Shown: positions 31,461 through 40,158, counted from the stretch's first letter. The stretch is DNA of 64,000 nucleotides from Streptomyces sp. NBC_00457 (GCF_036014015.1 NZ_CP107905.1:6262001-6326000); one strand, 5' to 3'. Notes: generated by a model not told the origin, from the letters alone. A program made the numbers and translations.

Positions 31461-33002
31461 ATGTCTGAAACAGCCTCAAAGGCTCCCGGCGCCCCGGCCA
31501 CGTCCGGCGACGCCAACCGCTGGAAAGCGCTCGTCTTCATCGCGCTCGCCCAGCTGATGGTCGTGCTCGACGCGACCATCGTGAACATCGCGCTGCCCTC
31601 CGCCCAGCAGGACCTGGGCATCTCCGACGGCAACCGGCAGTGGGTCGTCACGGCCTACGCCCTCGCCTTCGGCGGACTGCTGCTGTTCGGTGGCCGGGTC
31701 GCCGACCTGTGGGGCCGGAAGCGCGCCTTCGTCGTCGGTCTGATCGGCTTCGCCGGGGCCTCCGCGCTCGGCGGCGCCGCCACCAACGAGGCCATGATGT
31801 TCGGCGCCCGTGCCCTGCAGGGCGTGTTCGGCGCACTGCTCGCGCCCGCCGCGCTCTCCCTGCTCGCCGTGATGTTCACGGACGCCAAGGAGCGCGCCAA
31901 GGCGTTCGGCATCTACGGCGCGATCGCCGGTGGTGGCGGTGCCGTGGGCTTCATCCTCGGCGGTGTGCTGACCGAGTACATGGACTGGCGCTGGACGTTC
32001 TTCGTGAACATCCCGTTCGCGATCGTCGCCGCGCTCGGCGCGTACTTCGTCATCCGTGAGCCGGAGGGCGGCCGCAACCGCAACCCGCTCGACATCCCCG
32101 GCGTCCTGCTCTCCACCCTCGGCCTGGTCGCGCTGGTCTACGGCTTCACCCGCGCCGAGTCCGACGGCTGGGGCGACTCGGTGACCGTCGGCATGTTCGT
32201 CGCGTCGGCGGTGCTGCTGATCGCGTTCGTCATCACCGAGGCCAAGGTCAAGGCCCCGCTGCTGCCGCTGCGCGTCATCACCGACCGCAACCGCGGCGGG
32301 ATCTACCTCTCGCTCGGTATCGCGATCATCGCGATGTTCGGCACGTTCCTGTTCCTCACCTACTACCTGCAGATCGTGAAGGGCTACACGCCGATCAAGA
32401 CCGGCTTCGCCTTCATGCCGATGATCGTCGGCATGATGATCGGCTCGACCCAGATCGGTACCCGTCTGATGACCCGCGTCCCGGCGCGGATGCTGATGGG
32501 CCCCGGCTTCCTGGTCGCCGCGATCGGCATGCTCCTGATGACGCAGCTGGAGATCGGCTCGTCGTACAACTCGACGATCCTGCCCGCGATGCTGCTGCTC
32601 GGCCTCGGTATGGGTACGGCCTTCATGCCGGCCATGTCCCTGGCCACCCTGGGCGTCGAGCCCCGGGACTCCGGTGTCGCCTCCGCGATGGTCAACACCT
32701 CGCAGCAGGTGGGCGGCGCGATCGGTACGGCCCTGCTGAACACGATCGCCGCGTCGGCCACGACCACCTACATCGCGGACCACATCGGCTCGGCGACCTC
32801 CAGCTCCCAGCAGCAGCTGGTCCAGCTGCAGGGCCAGGTGCACGGCTACACCAACGCGATCTGGTTCGCCGTCGGCATGCTGGTCCTCGCCGCGGTCATC
32901 GTCATGGTCCTCGTCAACGCCGGCAAGCCCGACACCTCCGCGGTGGCCGGATCGGCCGAAGGCGTCGAGGATGAGGTGGCGATACCCGTCGTCGCCCACT
33001 GA
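31461..33002 (+). CDS. MFS multidrug exporter, DHA2 (EmrB/QacA) type, 14 membrane helices
   Basis: 513 residues. Motif D1/A region 'QLMVVLDATIVNIALPSAQQ' and 'GGRVADLWGRKRAF' are hallmarks of DHA2 drug:H+ antiporters. The motif C-like 'GAIAGGGGAVGFILGGVLTE' marks antiporters. Fourteen hydrophobic stretches are visible. The start was set at ATG 31461 because the preceding 27 in-frame codons are polar and atypical. Expressed under the TetR gene upstream; the substrate is unknown, but the type exports hydrophobic drugs or dyes. Confidence 0.92.
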   Translation: MSETASKAPGAPATSGDANRWKALVFIALAQLMVVLDATIVNIALPSAQQDLGISDGNRQWVVTAYALAFGGLLLFGGRVADLWGRKRAFVVGLIGFAGASALGGAATNEAMMFGARALQGVFGALLAPAALSLLAVMFTDAKERAKAFGIYGAIAGGGGAVGFILGGVLTEYMDWRWTFFVNIPFAIVAALGAYFVIREPEGGRNRNPLDIPGVLLSTLGLVALVYGFTRAESDGWGDSVTVGMFVASAVLLIAFVITEAKVKAPLLPLRVITDRNRGGIYLSLGIAIIAMFGTFLFLTYYLQIVKGYTPIKTGFAFMPMIVGMMIGSTQIGTRLMTRVPARMLMGPGFLVAAIGMLLMTQLEIGSSYNSTILPAMLLLGLGMGTAFMPAMSLATLGVEPRDSGVASAMVNTSQQVGGAIGTALLNTIAASATTTYIADHIGSATSSSQQQLVQLQGQVHGYTNAIWFAVGMLVLAAVIVMVLVNAGKPDTSAVAGSAEGVEDEVAIPVVAH

Positions 33003-33071
33003 GCCGACGACACCCTTCGGGACCGACTCGTACGTACGGGGGAGGGGACGCTCTCGTACGTACGACTCCCA

Positions 33072-33114
33072 GGACCTGCCCCCGACTCCGCGCACCGGAG
33101 CCGGGGGCAGGTCC
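33072..33114. terminator. Strong hairpin terminator after the MFS gene
   Basis: GGACCTGCCCCCG...CGGGGGCAGGTCC with inner CTCC/GGAG pairing gives a ~17-bp stem, followed by GTTTTAT. A smaller dyad TCGTACGTAC occurs twice just upstream (33028-33064). Confidence 0.9.
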
Positions 33115-33145
33115 GAACCGTTTTATGACAACGCCCTTAGCGGCA

Positions 33146-33208
33146 GCGCCCCGTAAGGGGCGCGGGGAACTGCGCGACCAGCCCCCACCGCCCCGCAGCC
33201 GACGAACT
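33146..33208 (-). repeat. Interspersed ~61-bp Streptomyces repeat, copy 2 (inverted)
   Basis: Begins GCGCCCCGTAAGGGGCGC, a perfect hairpin, then GGGGAACTGCGCGACCAGCC. It lies between the convergent MFS and MarR genes. Confidence 0.8.
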
Positions 33209-33217
33209 ACAGAGCCC

Positions 33218-33754
33218 TTAGCGAAGCCACGGCAGATCCGCACCCGCCTCGCCCGGCTGCAGCCCCTCCGCGATGATCTGCATGATCTCCCCGAGCGACT
33301 TCTGCTGCTCCGGCGTGAGCCGGTCGAACAGCGCCTGGCGCACGGCCTCGACATGACCCGGCGCGGTACGGCGCAGCACCCCCGCACCCTCCTCCGTCAG
33401 CACCGCGAACTGCCCCCGCTTGTCGGAGGGGCAGTCCTCCCGCCGTACCCACCCGTTCTTCTCCAGGCGCGCGATGGCGTGGGAGAGCCGGGACCGGGTG
33501 ATCTTCGCGTTCATGGCCAGCTCGGTCATCCGCAGCCGGCGGTCGGGGGCCTCGGCAAGGGCGACCAGCAGGCCGTAGTAGATGTGCGGCATGCCCGCGT
33601 CACGCTGGAGCTGGCGGTCGAGGTGGTCCTCGAGGAGCGTGGTGGCGTGCAGGTAGAAGCGCCAGGTGCGCTGCTCGTCAGCGGTGAGCCAGCGGGGCTC
33701 CTCGGCTGCGGGCGCTGCTTCGGTGGATGCGGGTGCCGTGTTCATGTATTCCAC
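33218..33754 (-). CDS. MarR-family transcriptional regulator
   Basis: 178 residues (GTG start; ATG 33745 possible). Winged helix: 'RLRMTELAMNAKITRSRLSH', 'AIARLEKNGWVRREDCPSDK' and 'RGQFAVLTEEG'. MarR proteins bind short palindromes as dimers and release them on phenolic or oxidant ligands. It diverges from the DODA-type dioxygenase gene, which it probably controls; a 16-bp AT-rich dyad lies between them. 'CPSDK' with its Cys could allow redox sensing, as in OhrR-like members, but this is inference. Confidence 0.9.
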   Translation of the reverse strand: MEYMNTAPASTEAAPAAEEPRWLTADEQRTWRFYLHATTLLEDHLDRQLQRDAGMPHIYYGLLVALAEAPDRRLRMTELAMNAKITRSRLSHAIARLEKNGWVRREDCPSDKRGQFAVLTEEGAGVLRRTAPGHVEAVRQALFDRLTPEQQKSLGEIMQIIAEGLQPGEAGADLPWLR

Positions 33755-33811
33755 TGTACGAGGGCTCTCCTTGAAGGTTAAACAAACGAGGCGTAGGATT
33801 CAGAAGAGATG

Positions 33812-33827
33812 CTTTAGATTTTAAGCA
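33812..33827. promoter_or_regulatory. AT-rich dyad, candidate MarR operator
   Basis: GCTTTAGATTTTAAGC is an imperfect inverted repeat (GCTT...AAGC) in an unusually AT-rich stretch between the divergent MarR and dioxygenase genes, 49 bp upstream of the latter. Confidence 0.5.
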
Positions 33828-33875
33828 ACAGCTTCGAGCAGAGTTCGCAGCAGTTCGTCGGAGGGAGTCGCCATC

Positions 33876-34667
33876 ATGTCCGCCGCCACTCAGGAGCGCA
33901 TGCCCGCCCTGTATCTCAGTCACGGCGCCCCGCCGCTCGCGGACGACCCGATCTGGCCCGGCGAACTCGCCGCCTGGTCCGCCGACCTGCCGCGCCCCAA
34001 GGCGATCCTGATGGTCTCCGCCCACTGGGAGGAGGCCCCGCTCGCCCTCGGCGCCACCGAACCGGTCCCGCTCGTCTACGACTTCTGGGGCTTCCCCGAG
34101 CACTACTACCAGGTGCGCTACGACGCCCCGGGCGCCCCCGAACTCGCCGATTCCGTACGGAAGTTGCTGCGGGCGCCGGGTATGCCCGTGCAGGACGTGC
34201 CGGACCGGGGTCTCGATCACGGCGCCTATGTCCCGCTGGTGGAGATGTTCCCCGAGGCCGACATCCCGGTCCTGCAGGTCTCCATGCCGACCCTCGACCC
34301 GGTCCGGCTCATGGAGATCGGCCGCACGCTCGCGCCGCTGCGCGACGAGGGCGTGCTGATCGTCGGCTCCGGCTTCTTCACCCACAACCTGGCCGCGCTG
34401 CGGCACACCGGCGGGGGAGTGCCGCGCTGGTCGTCGGAGTTCGACGACTGGGGCCGGAGCGCGCTGGAGTCCCGTGACGTGGACTCCCTGCTGGACTTCC
34501 TGAACAAGGCCCCGGCCGGCCGCTACGCCCATCCGCGCACCGAGCACTTCGCCCCGCTGTTCGTGACGCTGGGCGCGGCGGACGCGGCCGGTGAGCTGGA
34601 CGCGCAGAAGTCGGTGATCGACGGGTTCTGGATGGGCATGGCGAAGCGGTCCGTTCAGTTCGGGTGA
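33876..34667 (+). CDS. DODA-type (YgiD-like) extradiol ring-cleavage dioxygenase
   Basis: 263 residues with the zinc/iron-site histidines of the class III extradiol fold: 'LYLSHGAPPL', 'LMVSAHWEE', 'RGLDHGAYVPL' and 'SGFFTHNLAA'. Homologues open the ring of DOPA or other catechols (4,5-DOPA dioxygenase); in bacteria the physiological catechol is usually unknown. It is cytoplasmic. The divergent MarR regulator suggests induction by a phenolic compound. Confidence 0.9.
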   Translation: MSAATQERMPALYLSHGAPPLADDPIWPGELAAWSADLPRPKAILMVSAHWEEAPLALGATEPVPLVYDFWGFPEHYYQVRYDAPGAPELADSVRKLLRAPGMPVQDVPDRGLDHGAYVPLVEMFPEADIPVLQVSMPTLDPVRLMEIGRTLAPLRDEGVLIVGSGFFTHNLAALRHTGGGVPRWSSEFDDWGRSALESRDVDSLLDFLNKAPAGRYAHPRTEHFAPLFVTLGAADAAGELDAQKSVIDGFWMGMAKRSVQFG

Positions 34668-34701
34668 CCTCTGTCCGAGTGGCTTACGCGGCCTACGTGT
34701 C

Positions 34702-35220
34702 CTACAGATCCTTCTCGTACCAGGCGACGTCCCAGTAGCGCCCGAACTTCCGGCCCACCTCGCGGTACGTGCCGACGTACCGGAATCCGAAGCGTTCATG
34801 CAGCCGCGTGGACGCTTCGTTGGGCTGAGCGATGCCCGCGTAGGCCCGGTGCAGGTCCTCGCCGGCCAGCGCCTCGAAGAGGGCCTTGTAGAGGAGCGTG
34901 CCGATGCCGCGGCCGCCCGCGCCGGGGGCGACGTACACCGTGACCTCGACGGAGGTCGCGTAGGCGGGCTTCGCACGGTAAGGGCTGGATGTGGCGTAGC
35001 CCAGAATTTCCTGTGAGTCCACCGCCGCGGCAACCTTCAGCCGGTACGGGCCGTCTTCAGGGTGGGAGAGCAGCCAAGGACGACGCTCTTCCGGAGTGAA
35101 GGCAGCCGTGTCAAATGTGATGGGCGTCTCACGTACGTAGTGGTTGTAGAGGTCGGTGAGGGCTTCGAGATCAGCCTCGACTCCCGGCCTGACCTGCACC
35201 TCTGTACGTTCCGACGACAT
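34702..35220 (-). CDS. GNAT acetyltransferase, phosphinothricin acetyltransferase-like
   Basis: 172 residues from ATG 35220 (AGGAGG 4-5 nt upstream; GTG 35223 is too close). 'EADLEALTDLYNHYVRETPI' and 'SVEVTVYVAPGAGGRGIGTL' give the acetyl-CoA loop (GxGGRGIG). 'FRYVGTYREVGRKFGRYWDV' is typical of Pat/Bar-like enzymes that acetylate phosphinothricin or similar amino acids. It is a resistance-type enzyme by family; the native substrate is unproven. It is divergent from hrdD, as in related Streptomyces as far as I recall. Confidence 0.88.
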   Translation of the reverse strand: MSSERTEVQVRPGVEADLEALTDLYNHYVRETPITFDTAAFTPEERRPWLLSHPEDGPYRLKVAAAVDSQEILGYATSSPYRAKPAYATSVEVTVYVAPGAGGRGIGTLLYKALFEALAGEDLHRAYAGIAQPNEASTRLHERFGFRYVGTYREVGRKFGRYWDVAWYEKDL

Positions 35221-35279
35221 CACGCCTCCTATGTGGCGGCACAGGGTACTGCATGATCAGAAAAATAGAGGGGCCGGTT

Positions 35280-35306
35280 GGGAATTCTGTCCTGATTCCA
35301 GTCGTT
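35280..35306 (+). promoter_or_regulatory. Sigma-R-type promoter of hrdD (GGGAAT-N18-GTT)
   Basis: GGGAAT at 35280-35285 and GTT at 35304-35306 with exactly 18 nt between match the published SigR consensus. Transcription would begin near 35312, leaving a ~105-nt leader before the hrdD ATG. hrdD is a known sigma-R target in S. coelicolor. Confidence 0.78.
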
Positions 35307-35416
35307 GTTTCCATCGGATGCAGGGCACCCGAGGAGTGAACCGAAGAGCCACCCGAGGCGTAGAACCGGGCATCCGCAGAACCACCCGCTGACCTCACCA
35401 TCGCAAGGGAGCACGC

Positions 35417-36412
35417 ATGGCAACCGGTGCCGTCGCCCGTCGTCAGTCCGCCAAGGGCGGGACCGACGCGGCACGCAGTGTTCGCGCCCACGGCGGCGAG
35501 ATCGCCGACCGCGACCTGGTCGGCATGTACCTCGACGAGATCGCGCGCACACCGCTGCTCGACGCCGCCAAGGAGGTCGAGCTGTCTCAGACCATCGAGG
35601 CGGGTGTGTTCGCGCGACAGGTCCTCGACGGCGAGGCGGAGTCCCAGGTGGACGCCACCCGCGAGGAGCTCGAGGCACTGATCGCCGAGGGTGAGCGGGC
35701 CAAGGACGTCTTCATCCGCTCCAACCTCCGCCTGGTCGTCGCCGTGGCCCGCCGCTACCCCCGCAGCGGCCTGCCCCTGCTGGACCTCATCCAGGAGGGC
35801 AACGCCGGCTTGGTGCGCGCGGTGGAGAAGTTCGACTACCGCAAGGGCTTCAAGTTCTCGACGTACGCGACCTGGTGGATCCGCCAGGCCATCACCCGCT
35901 CGATAGCCGACCAGTCCCGCACCATCCGGCTGCCCGTCCACCTGGTGGAGGAGCTGGGCCGGATCCGCCGCATCCAGCGCGAGTTCAACCGGGAGAACGG
36001 CCGCGAGCCGGAGCCCGCCGAGATCGCCGCCGAGCTCGGCTCGACGCCGGAGCGCGTGACGGACGTCCTGGACTGGGCCCGTGACCCGGTCTCGCTCAAC
36101 ATGTCGGTGGACGACGACGGCGACACCCAGTTCGGCGACCTGCTGGAGGACACCTCCGCGGTCTCGCCCGAGCAGTCGGTGCTGACGCTGCTGCGCAGCG
36201 AGGGCCTGGAAGACCTGATCAGCCGCCTCGACCAGCGCACCGCCTCGATCATCAAGATGCGGTACGGCATCGAGGACGGCCGGGAGCGCACGCTGACCGA
36301 GGTCGGCAAGGAGCACGGCCTCACGCGCGAGCGGATCCGGCAGATCGAGAAGCACGCCCTGATGGAGCTGAAGAAGCTGGCCCGGGACACCGGGTTCGAC
36401 GCGGCGGCGTAA
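35417..36412 (+). CDS. hrdD: RNA polymerase group 2 sigma factor HrdD
   Basis: 331 residues. Region 1.2 'DLVGMYLDEIARTPLLD', region 2 'RSNLRLVVAVARRYPRSGLP', 'EKFDYRKGFKFSTYATWWIR' and 'QAITRSIADQSRTIRLPVH', region 4.2 'TLTEVGKEHGLTRERIRQIE'. It lacks the long acidic N-terminus of HrdB, and its sequence matches my memory of S. coelicolor HrdD almost throughout. It directs core RNA polymerase to a subset of housekeeping-like promoters. Control by sigma-R is indicated by the upstream promoter. A tandem 11-bp repeat TAAGAGACCTG overlaps the stop codon (36410-36431). Confidence 0.94.
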   Translation: MATGAVARRQSAKGGTDAARSVRAHGGEIADRDLVGMYLDEIARTPLLDAAKEVELSQTIEAGVFARQVLDGEAESQVDATREELEALIAEGERAKDVFIRSNLRLVVAVARRYPRSGLPLLDLIQEGNAGLVRAVEKFDYRKGFKFSTYATWWIRQAITRSIADQSRTIRLPVHLVEELGRIRRIQREFNRENGREPEPAEIAAELGSTPERVTDVLDWARDPVSLNMSVDDDGDTQFGDLLEDTSAVSPEQSVLTLLRSEGLEDLISRLDQRTASIIKMRYGIEDGRERTLTEVGKEHGLTRERIRQIEKHALMELKKLARDTGFDAAA

Positions 36413-36798
36413 GAGACCTGTAAGAGACCTGTAGGAGAGACTGTTTCGGGTCCGGCGCGCGTGGGAAGCTGCGTGCGCCGGGCGGCGTACGGCCTCGGCA
36501 GGCGCGTGCGCTGGTGGCGGAAGACCGCGCAAACATGGCGTGTTTAACGCCGCTTCAACCCGTGGGGGCGCGGGAACAAGACCAGCGACCCCCTTTGAAC
36601 CAAGTCCCGACGCCCTCCCCCCGGCGCCGGGACTCTCCCCGAGCCGGGTTCCGGTGCCCCTCCCCCCGGGCGCCGGGGCCCGGCTCTGCCCCGGCCTCCC
36701 CCTGCCAGGGCATGCTGGAGGGCAGGCCACCCCGTACCTGAACCACGGGGTGGCCCGCCGAATGGCAGATTGTGTCACAGGGGCATAGCCTGCCGAGT
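36413..36798. other. Long gap between hrdD and TetR; hairpin near its right end
   Basis: No gene visible. From about 36560 it is C-rich and strongly biased. A perfect hairpin GGCCACCCCGT / ACGGGGTGGCC (36725-36735 / 36745-36755, 9-nt loop) lies 44 bp before the TetR start. It could end hrdD transcription or be a TetR operator. Confidence 0.5.
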
Positions 36799-37500
36799 GT
36801 GAGCAGTCCCACCCCCGCACAGAACCGGGGCGCCTCCGCGGCGCCCTCCGGGTCCGCGCCGATGTCGCTGACCGAGCGCCGCAAGGCGGAGACCCGGATG
36901 GAGATCGCCAGGGCGGCGGCCCGTCTCTTCGTCACCCAGGGCCTGCGGGCCACCCGCGCCGAGGACATCGCCCAGGCCGCGGGCATCGCTCCCCGCACCT
37001 TCTATCGCTACTTCGCGACCAAGGAGGAGGCCGTCGCCCCGCTCTACATCATGGGCGCCCAGCGCTGGGCCGAGGCGGTGCGGGAGGCTCCCCCCGAACT
37101 GCCGCTCCCCGAGGCCCTGGAACACGCCGTACGCCACACCCTGACGCCGGGTACGGCGGTCTCCGCCGCGTCCTGGGAGTGGGTCCGCACGCTGGTCCGC
37201 CTGGCCATGACCAGCCCCGCGTTGCGGAAGGTTTGGGGCGAGGTGTGTCTGGCGTCGGAGACGTCGATGGCTGTGGTGCTGGGGGAGCGGGGCGGGGTTG
37301 CGGGCGGTGACGACAACGTTGCCGAGGGCGCTGTGATGTCCCCCGAACTCCGTTACGCCGCTGCCGTCGCCGATGCGGCGGTGCGCGTGGCGGTCGAGTC
37401 CTGGGCGTCGGGGGAGGCGCCGGCGACGGGGCCGGAGGGGCCGGCCGCGTTGGCGTTGCGGAACTTGGCGGCGGTGCGGGAGTTTTGGGGCGAGGGGTAG
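36799..37500 (+). CDS. TetR-family regulator downstream of hrdD (SCO3201-like by position)
   Basis: About 233 residues from GTG 36799; GTG 36772 and ATG 36862 are alternatives. HTH: 'MEIARAAARLFVTQGLRATR', 'AEDIAQAAGIAPRTFYRYF' and 'ATKEEAVAPLY'. The C-terminal ligand domain is TetR_C-like. In S. coelicolor the gene following hrdD (SCO3201) is a TetR protein whose overexpression blocks antibiotic production and development; position and orientation here agree. Direct orthology was not tested. Confidence 0.85.
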   Translation: MSSPTPAQNRGASAAPSGSAPMSLTERRKAETRMEIARAAARLFVTQGLRATRAEDIAQAAGIAPRTFYRYFATKEEAVAPLYIMGAQRWAEAVREAPPELPLPEALEHAVRHTLTPGTAVSAASWEWVRTLVRLAMTSPALRKVWGEVCLASETSMAVVLGERGGVAGGDDNVAEGAVMSPELRYAAAVADAAVRVAVESWASGEAPATGPEGPAALALRNLAAVREFWGEG

Positions 37501-37563
37501 GTCGTCGTTTGTCTGCGGGTTCGTTGTGGCTGGTCGCGCAGTTCCCCGCGCCCCTTCGGGCGC
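37501..37563 (+). repeat. Interspersed ~61-bp Streptomyces repeat, copy 3
   Basis: Contains GTCTGCGGGTTCGTTGTGGC, TGGTCGCGCAGTTCCCCGCG and CCCCTTCGGGCGC. It fills exactly the space between the stops of the convergent TetR and WYL genes. Confidence 0.8.
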
Positions 37564-37564
37564 T

Positions 37565-38530
37565 TCACTCCCCGGCCGCTCGGCTCAACCGGCTGCCCAA
37601 CTCCCGTACGCACTCCACTAGTTCGGTGGGTGCCTGCACCGTGAAGTCGATCCCGAGCATCGCTAGCCGTACCGCCAGCCACTCCACCGGATCGCTCGTG
37701 GTGGCCCGCAGCCGGCACCGGTCCGTGCCCAGCGGCTCGGGTGCCCCGAGCCAGGCCGGCAGCCGTGGGCCCACCGTCTCGGCGGAGCCGGCGAATGTGA
37801 CCGTGAACGCGTAGGTGTCCTGCTGCCCTCGGATCGACTGCCGCAGATACTCCGCCGCGCTCCCTGTCGGCAGCTCCCGCGGAGCGAACCGCGCGCCGGT
37901 GGCGAAGGGCTCGCTGACGCGGTCGACGCGGAACGTACGCCAGTCGGCGCGATCGAGGTCGTAGGCGACGAGGTACCAGCGGCGTCCCGTCGACACCAGC
38001 CGGTACGGCTCGGTCAGCCGTCGCGACTCGGTTCCGTCCTTCGCCCGGTAGGCGAACCGCAGCCGCTCCCGCCCGGCGACGCTCGACGCCATCACGGTGA
38101 GCGTCTCGGGCGCGATGCTCGCCCCGTCGCCGCTGGTCAGCGGTGTGGTCGCGGCCTGGAGGGTGGAGACGCGGTGCCGCAGCCGGGACGGCAGCACCTG
38201 CTCCAGCTTGGCCAGGGCCCGTACGGAGGCCTCGTCGACCCCTTCCAGCGCGTGCCCCGCGCCGGCCCGCAGCCCGACCGCGATCGCCACCGCCTCCTCG
38301 TCGTCGAGGACGAGCGGCGGCATCGCCTTGCCCGCGACCAGCCGGTAGCCGCCGTCGGCGCCCATGGTCGCCTGTACCGGATAGCCCAGTTCGCGCAGCC
38401 GGTCGACGTCCCTGCGGACCGTGCGGCGGGAGACGCCGAGCCGGTCGGCGAGCTCGCCGCCGGGCCATTCGCGGGGCGTCTGGAGCAGGGAGAGCAGTTG
38501 GAGGAGCCGGGCCGGAGTGTCTGTCGTCAT
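37565..38530 (-). CDS. WYL-domain transcriptional regulator
   Basis: 321 residues. N-terminal winged helix 'LADRLGVSRRTVRRDVDRLR' (residues ~28-48). The central WYL domain includes 'RRWYLVAYDLDRADWRTFRV' and the following 'DRVSEP', and a WCX-like C-terminal part follows. WYL regulators sense nucleic-acid or other ligands and repress or activate neighbours. It diverges from the MFS exporter gene with a 62-bp gap containing a 23-bp dyad, its likely operator. Confidence 0.92.
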   Translation of the reverse strand: MTTDTPARLLQLLSLLQTPREWPGGELADRLGVSRRTVRRDVDRLRELGYPVQATMGADGGYRLVAGKAMPPLVLDDEEAVAIAVGLRAGAGHALEGVDEASVRALAKLEQVLPSRLRHRVSTLQAATTPLTSGDGASIAPETLTVMASSVAGRERLRFAYRAKDGTESRRLTEPYRLVSTGRRWYLVAYDLDRADWRTFRVDRVSEPFATGARFAPRELPTGSAAEYLRQSIRGQQDTYAFTVTFAGSAETVGPRLPAWLGAPEPLGTDRCRLRATTSDPVEWLAVRLAMLGIDFTVQAPTELVECVRELGSRLSRAAGE

Positions 38531-38550
38531 GAGTTCGAGGATGCCGCAGA

Positions 38551-38573
38551 ACTAGGACATGATCTGACCTAGT
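38551..38573. promoter_or_regulatory. 23-bp dyad between WYL regulator and MFS genes
   Basis: ACTAGG-A-CA-TGATC-TG-A-CCTAGT is a good inverted repeat occupying the middle of the 62-bp divergent gap, 20 bp from either start. Likely operator for the WYL regulator. Confidence 0.65.
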
Positions 38574-38592
38574 GCGGTTCTAACTTGAGGCC

Positions 38593-40107
38593 ATGACTTC
38601 CACCGAGACCTCACCGCACGGGCCGGCCGCTCCGGCAGACCGTCGCCGTTGGTTCGCCCTCGCGATCGTGATGACCGCGGCCTTCATGGACCTCGTCGAC
38701 GTCACGATCGTCAACATCGCCATCCCGTCGATCCGGCAGGAAGCCGGCGCCTCCTGGAGCCAGATCCAGTGGATAACGGCCGGTTACGCGCTCGCCTTCG
38801 CCGCGGGCCTGATCACCGGCGGACGGCTCGGCGACATTCACGGCCGCAAGCGGGTGTTCCTCGTCGGCATCGGCGGCTTCACGCTCGCGTCGGCGCTGTG
38901 CGGCTTCGCGGCGAACGCGGAGATGCTGGTCGCCGCGCGGATCCTGCAGGGCGCGATGGCGGCGCTGATGGTGCCGCAGGTGCTGTCGATCGTGCACGCG
39001 ACGTTCCCGGCGCACGAGCGGGGCAAGGTGTTCGGGCTGTTCGGCGCGATCGTGGGTCTGGGGGCCGTCTCCGGTCCGCTGCTGGGTGCGCTGCTGACCG
39101 AGTGGAACCTGTTCGGGCTCGAATGGCGGCCCATCTTCCTGATCAACCTGCCGGTCGGCATCGTCGGTCTGATCCTCGGCAGCCGCTTCATCACCGAGTC
39201 CAGGGCACCGCGGGCGCTGAAGCTCGACCTCGTCGGCGTCGGCCTGGTGACACTGGGTCTGCTGATGCTGCTCTACCCGCTGACCCGCGGCCGTGAGCTG
39301 GGCTGGCCGCTGTGGGGGCACGTGTCGATGGCGGGCGCGCTCGTCGTGTTCGCGGCGCTGGTGGCGTACGAGAAGCGGAAGGCCGCGCGGGACGGCTCCC
39401 CGCTGGTCGAGCTGTCGCTGTTCAAGGTGAAGAGCTTCGCGGCCGGTATCGCCGTGCAGACGGTGTTCGGGATCGGGCTCGGTGTCTTCTTCCTGGTGTG
39501 GACGCTGTACATGCAGACCGGGCTGGGCTGGAGCCCGCTGCGGGCGGGGCTGACGGGCGTGCCGTTCTCGATCGCGGTGTCGGTGGCGGCCGGGCTGTCG
39601 GTGCAGAAGCTCGTCCCGCGCTTCGGGCGCAAGGTGCTGCAGGCAGGCGCGCTGACGATGGCGGCGGGTGTCCTGCTCTACCTGTGGGAGTCCGAGCGGT
39701 ACGGCCTCGGGATCGCCTCGTGGCAGATGGCGCTGCCCCTGATCGTGATGGGCGCGGGCATGGGCCTGATCTTCGCCCCGCTGACCGACGCCGTGCTGTC
39801 GGAGGTGCCGCGCGAGCATGCCGGTTCCGCGTCCGGGCTGATCAACACCGTGATGCAGATGGGGAACGCGCTGGGGCTCGGGCTGGTGTCCGTCGTGTTC
39901 TTCGGCCGGATCAGCGAGCGGCTGGCGCCGGCCGAGGTGGGCCCGGCGTTCGTGGACGCCTTCCAGTACGCGCTGGGGTGGGTGGCCCTGGTGATGGGCG
40001 CGATCTTCCTGCTGATGTTCGCGCTGCCGAAGCGGCCGGCTCAGCATGTGGAGGGGGCGGAGGCCGAGGTGCGGGTGACGGAGCGGGAGCCTGAGCTCGT
40101 GTCCTGA
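38593..40107 (+). CDS. MFS multidrug exporter, DHA2 type
   Basis: 504 residues with 14 hydrophobic segments. 'FMDLVDVTIVNIAIPSIRQE' (motif D1) and 'GGRLGDIHGRKRVFL' (motif A) are DHA2 hallmarks; the motif C-like stretch is 'FGAIVGLGAVSGPLLGALL'. It is controlled by the divergent WYL regulator through the short shared promoter. It is a paralogue of the exporter at 31461-33002. The exported compound is unknown. Confidence 0.9.
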   Translation: MTSTETSPHGPAAPADRRRWFALAIVMTAAFMDLVDVTIVNIAIPSIRQEAGASWSQIQWITAGYALAFAAGLITGGRLGDIHGRKRVFLVGIGGFTLASALCGFAANAEMLVAARILQGAMAALMVPQVLSIVHATFPAHERGKVFGLFGAIVGLGAVSGPLLGALLTEWNLFGLEWRPIFLINLPVGIVGLILGSRFITESRAPRALKLDLVGVGLVTLGLLMLLYPLTRGRELGWPLWGHVSMAGALVVFAALVAYEKRKAARDGSPLVELSLFKVKSFAAGIAVQTVFGIGLGVFFLVWTLYMQTGLGWSPLRAGLTGVPFSIAVSVAAGLSVQKLVPRFGRKVLQAGALTMAAGVLLYLWESERYGLGIASWQMALPLIVMGAGMGLIFAPLTDAVLSEVPREHAGSASGLINTVMQMGNALGLGLVSVVFFGRISERLAPAEVGPAFVDAFQYALGWVALVMGAIFLLMFALPKRPAQHVEGAEAEVRVTEREPELVS

Positions 40108-40122
40108 GCCGGGGAGCTTGTC

Positions 40123-40158
40123 GGAGGGCTCGGTGCCGCTGGTGGCGCCGAGCCCTCC
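40123..40158. terminator. Hairpin terminator after the MFS gene
   Basis: GGAGGGCTCGGTGCC pairs with GGCGCCGAGCCCTCC (one wobble), 15-bp stem with 6-nt loop. Confidence 0.85.
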
